Origin: Acidimicrobiaceae bacterium
Lineage (GTDB): Bacteria > Actinomycetota > Acidimicrobiia > Acidimicrobiales > Bog-793
Length of the DNA stretch: 8,229 bases
Direction: 5' to 3'
Assembly: GCA_003170375.1 (NCBI GenBank)
Contig: PMZN01000029.1
Coordinates: 12,089-20,317, forward strand
Part shown: in pieces, positions 6,371 through 8,229 of the stretch
Layout: every line of letters begins with the position of its first letter
How positions within the stretch are numbered: position 1 is the first letter of the stretch
Program-made: the position numbers and the translations under genes
Notes under the pieces: generated by a model
Database searches by the model: none
What the model saw: only the letters and a program-made list of their open reading frames with translations
Told to the model about the DNA's origin: nothing

Positions 6371-7248
6371 GGGCCCGTCGCCGCCCTGGCGAGGAAGACC
6401 ACGTCTCCTTCGGCGAGGGGTTCCTCGGGGTCTTGGCGTACGGGGCCTCCGTTCAACGCCGCGACGACATTGGAGCCGAGCACCATGTCGACCGCCTCGG
6501 CGGCGGCTCCGAGCGTCGCCGCCCGGATCGTCACCCGCTCGGGAAGACCGGCATGGACCGTGGTGCCGGACCGGGCCGCAAGCCCTGAACGGGCCCCTTC
6601 GCCGAGCCATTGGACGTGAACCTCAGGAAGGGGGCGGACTGTTGCCGCTTGGTACTCGTGCGGATCGTTCAGGTTCGTCACCGACTCGAGTCCCGGGTCA
6701 AAGCGTGCCAGGTCCGGGTCGGCGAGGAGCGCCGCTTCGTCGAGCTCCTTCCAGCGGCACGCCTCGACGAGGGACGAAACCCGGAGCCGGTCGGAGGCCA
6801 ACAGACTCTGGACGAGCGGTGCCAAGCTGACCCGATAAGCGGCCGCAAGCGGCTGGCGAAACCCCCTCACGAAGGGAACGCACGCGTCGAGCCCGGCGTT
6901 GAGCTCACTGACGACGCGGCGCACGAACGCCGGATGGAGAAACGGCACGTCGCTCGACGACACGTACGCGACCTCGCCGCGACCTGCAAGTGCCTGCAAG
7001 CCTGCGCTGAGACCGCCAAGCGGGCCACGGCCCTCCTCGAGGTCGTCGATGACTTCGAAGTCGCCGGGAAGCAAGGGGAGCGACTGGCCCCGGGAACGGA
7101 CGAGCACGACAGGACCGCCTACGCCACGCGCCACGATCCCCGCGACGCGGCGCACGAGAGTGGAGCCGTGCCACTCCAAGGCGGGCTTCGAACAGCCCAT
7201 CCGCGTCGAACGCCCCCCGATGAGGACGATCCCGGCGTTGCGGTTCAA
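6367..7248 (-). CDS. mobA: MobA-type Moco nucleotidyltransferase fused to a MoaD/ThiS-like beta-grasp domain
   Basis: The 293-residue protein has two parts. Residues 1-205 form a MobA-like NTP-transferase that would attach GMP (or CMP) to molybdopterin. They show the nucleotide loop GIVLIGGRSTRMGCSKPAL (6-24) with Lys21, EGRGPLGGLSAGLQAL (72-87), SSSDVPFL (97-104) with metal-binding Asp100, a QPLAAAYR segment (132-139) and VTNLNDPHEY (190-199), which resembles the NxNTPE end motif. Residues about 208-293 resemble a MoaD/ThiS beta-grasp domain: VHVQWLGEGAR, then VVAALNGGPV (261-270) and PLAEGDVVFLARAATGP (277-293). True MoaD ends in Gly-Gly; this ends in Gly-Pro, so standard thiocarboxylation looks impossible. 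The start is TTG at 7248, preceded by GAGGGG ten bases upstream, and it sits right at the G-loop as expected. The gene lies 57 nt after the DUF6457-like gene and overlaps moeA by 4 nt. Confidence 0.85.
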   Translation of the reverse strand: MNRNAGIVLIGGRSTRMGCSKPALEWHGSTLVRRVAGIVARGVGGPVVLVRSRGQSLPLLPGDFEVIDDLEEGRGPLGGLSAGLQALAGRGEVAYVSSSDVPFLHPAFVRRVVSELNAGLDACVPFVRGFRQPLAAAYRVSLAPLVQSLLASDRLRVSSLVEACRWKELDEAALLADPDLARFDPGLESVTNLNDPHEYQAATVRPLPEVHVQWLGEGARSGLAARSGTTVHAGLPERVTIRAATLGAAAEAVDMVLGSNVVAALNGGPVRQDPEEPLAEGDVVFLARAATGP

Positions 7249-7258
7249 GGGGCAGAGT

Positions 7259-7264
7259 CCCCTC
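7259..7264 (-). promoter_or_regulatory. Ribosome binding site for mobA (GAGGGG)
   Basis: On the minus strand GAGGGG lies ten bases before the TTG at 7248. No ATG or GTG occurs in frame between the previous stop (7306-7308) and the nucleotide loop, so this site supports TTG as the true start. Confidence 0.45.
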
Positions 7265-7305
7265 AGGTCCGGGGCCGAAGCTGTGCGCTGAGCCGGCGCG
7301 CACGT

Positions 7306-7557
7306 TCAATCCGCGTCGTGCGGAACTCCCGGCTCCGCCAGCTCGTCCGCGAGGCGCTGGGCCGTCGCGAGAGCTTCGACTATTGGCACACCCGAGCGCG
7401 CCGCGAGGTAGCAAGTAACGGGCGCCGCCTTACGCTCAGATGCGTGTGCGGCGATCCCGGCGAGCGCGAGGAGCTTTTCGACGTCCTCGTCTGTGATGGG
7501 TGGCGAGCCCAGCGCCGCTGTGTAACGGTCGAGCCAACCACGGGTGTCGAGTGCCAT
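7306..7557 (-). CDS. Small DUF6457-like protein of the Moco operon
   Basis: The 83-residue, probably helical cytoplasmic protein begins MALDTRGWLDRYTAALG, continues with ITDEDVEKLLALAGIAAHAS (26-45; family-like LAxxAAHxSER pattern) and ERKAAPVTCYLAARSG (46-61), and ends in an acidic helix, AQRLADELAEPG. I recall this pattern as DUF6457, a short uncharacterised actinobacterial domain found alone or fused next to MobA-type proteins. The assignment is from memory. Its place as first gene of the operon, 57 nt before mobA and in the same frame, fits an accessory role in Moco nucleotidylation; that role is inference. ATG 7557 fits the family N-terminus. The frame stays open upstream to 7815, but that part is antisense to pabB and is rejected. 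No Shine-Dalgarno is visible, so leaderless translation is possible. Confidence 0.75.
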   Translation of the reverse strand: MALDTRGWLDRYTAALGSPPITDEDVEKLLALAGIAAHASERKAAPVTCYLAARSGVPIVEALATAQRLADELAEPGVPHDAD

Positions 7558-8229
7558 GACTGCCGAGCGTAGCGAGCCGGCGCGCGTCCCGCCCTCGGCT
7601 CGAGTCGTAAGGGTGCCGCTCGCGATGGACAAGAGCCCGAGCACCGTGCTCCGGGCCGCCGGCCGCGACGCCCGGCCGTTCGCGCTCTTCGGCTCGTGGT
7701 CGGGAGCAAGCGCGCTTGTTGGCTCGGACCCGCTGCTCGTGGTCGAGGACGCCGCCGACCCCTTCGCCGTGTTCGACCGACAACCCGAGATCACCGCCAC
7801 CATTCCCGGTGCCACTGGGGGTGGTTGGGTCGGGTATCTCGGCTACGGCCTGGGACGACTGGTCGAGCGGCTCCCGCCCCCGCCACGCCGTCCTGTGCCG
7901 TTGCCGAGCTCGATACTCGGCTTTTACGACCACTTGGTGGTTCGTGACGACTTGGGCAATTGGTGGTTCGAAGCGCTTTGGTCAGAGGAGCAGTCAGAGC
8001 GGCTCGAGTCGCGTCTTTCGGAATGGCAACGCCGCGCCGGCGTGCCTGAGGTGGGGACCGGCAGGTTCGAGTGCGGGACGTTTCTCCTGAGACCGGGGCC
8101 GGAAAGGCATATTGTTTCGGTGTCGCGCGCCATCGAACACATCCGCTCAGGCGACGTGTTCCAGGTCAATGTGTGCACCCGGCTCGAAGCCCCGTTCTCC
8201 GGGGACCCGCTCGAGCTCTTCTGCACTGG
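7556..8229 (+). CDS. pabB: Aminodeoxychorismate synthase component I, N-terminal part (cut by right edge)
   Basis: The frame is open to the window end, giving 224 residues of an expected 400 to 500. PabB makes 4-amino-4-deoxychorismate from chorismate with ammonia from PabA, the route to p-aminobenzoate and folate. Visible are the N-terminal domain (PFALFGSWSG, GGGWVGYLGYGLGR at 88-101, LPSSILGFYDHLVVRD) and the start of the chorismate-binding domain, AIEHIRSGDVFQVN (192-205). The conserved Lys/Glu active-site region lies beyond the edge. I see no TrpE-like LLES tryptophan site, and GYLGYGL fits PabB better, but TrpE or another chorismate-binding enzyme is not excluded. The start is uncertain. 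ATG 7556 keeps the likely first strand RVVRVPL (16-22) but has no Shine-Dalgarno and overlaps the divergent gene's start codon. GTG 7613 and ATG 7625 (AAGGG at 7609-7613) are alternatives. Confidence 0.83.
   Translation, partial: MTAERSEPARVPPSARVVRVPLAMDKSPSTVLRAAGRDARPFALFGSWSGASALVGSDPLLVVEDAADPFAVFDRQPEITATIPGATGGGWVGYLGYGLGRLVERLPPPPRRPVPLPSSILGFYDHLVVRDDLGNWWFEALWSEEQSERLESRLSEWQRRAGVPEVGTGRFECGTFLLRPGPERHIVSVSRAIEHIRSGDVFQVNVCTRLEAPFSGDPLELFCT

Noticed and set aside
6371..6610. An 80-codon N-terminal extension of the moeA frame
   Set aside because: It lies entirely inside mobA, is Arg/Gly-rich, and MoeA homology begins right at MTAVAEALE. The ATGA overlap with mobA is the expected start.
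6610..7572. 320-codon plus-strand frame antisense to mobA and the DUF6457-like gene
   Set aside because: Its translation has no domain pattern, while the minus strand has clear MobA motifs. It is a high-GC shadow frame.
7558..7815. Extension of the DUF6457-like frame upstream to an ATG at 7815
   Set aside because: The added residues are Ser/Ala/Arg-rich and antisense to pabB. The family-like N-terminus starts at 7557.

Overview
This 8.2 kb, GC-rich window looks like chromosomal DNA of an actinobacterium. The evidence is codon use dominated by G or C at third positions, GTG and TTG starts, an actinobacterial-style secreted protein, and a MobA/DUF6457/MoeA-PBP gene set that I associate with Actinomycetota. 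An Acidimicrobiia-like or related deep lineage is my guess; no rRNA or other firm taxonomic marker is present. There are no mobile elements, CRISPR arrays or tRNAs. Most of the window is housekeeping metabolism with a few unusual architectures.

Layout from left to right. (1) A secreted protein of unknown function on the minus strand (start at 568) runs off the left edge. It is divergent from (2) a plus-strand pair: hisN (histidinol-phosphatase, 662-1465) and hutI (imidazolonepropionase, 1506-2702). A 15-codon minicistron may couple the two. (3) lepB (signal peptidase I, 2788-3390) follows after 85 nt. (4) A 260 nt gap rich in possible RNA hairpins (3391-3650) precedes a membrane-anchored CHAP-type peptidoglycan hydrolase (3651-4430). 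(5) A GC-rich dyad at 4431-4455 separates it from the convergent minus-strand molybdenum-cofactor operon. (6) That operon is transcribed right to left: a small DUF6457-like gene (7557-7306), mobA fused to a MoaD-like beta-grasp domain (7248-6367), and moeA fused to a periplasmic-binding-protein-like domain (6370-4484). (7) A plus-strand pabB (folate pathway) starts at or near 7556 and runs off the right edge. Its most upstream ATG overlaps the minus-strand start codon of the DUF6457-like gene.

How the genes work together. The minus-strand operon holds late Moco steps: molybdate insertion by MoeA and nucleotide attachment by MobA. It adds a ligand-sensing-like domain and a beta-grasp domain that lacks the usual Gly-Gly tail. 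hisN belongs to histidine synthesis and hutI to histidine breakdown, so their adjacency is curious. lepB and the CHAP hydrolase both act at the cell envelope. I found no clearly new system. The points most worth a second look are the MobA/beta-grasp fusion ending in Gly-Pro, the hairpin-rich leader before the CHAP gene, and the overlapping divergent start codons at 7555-7558.
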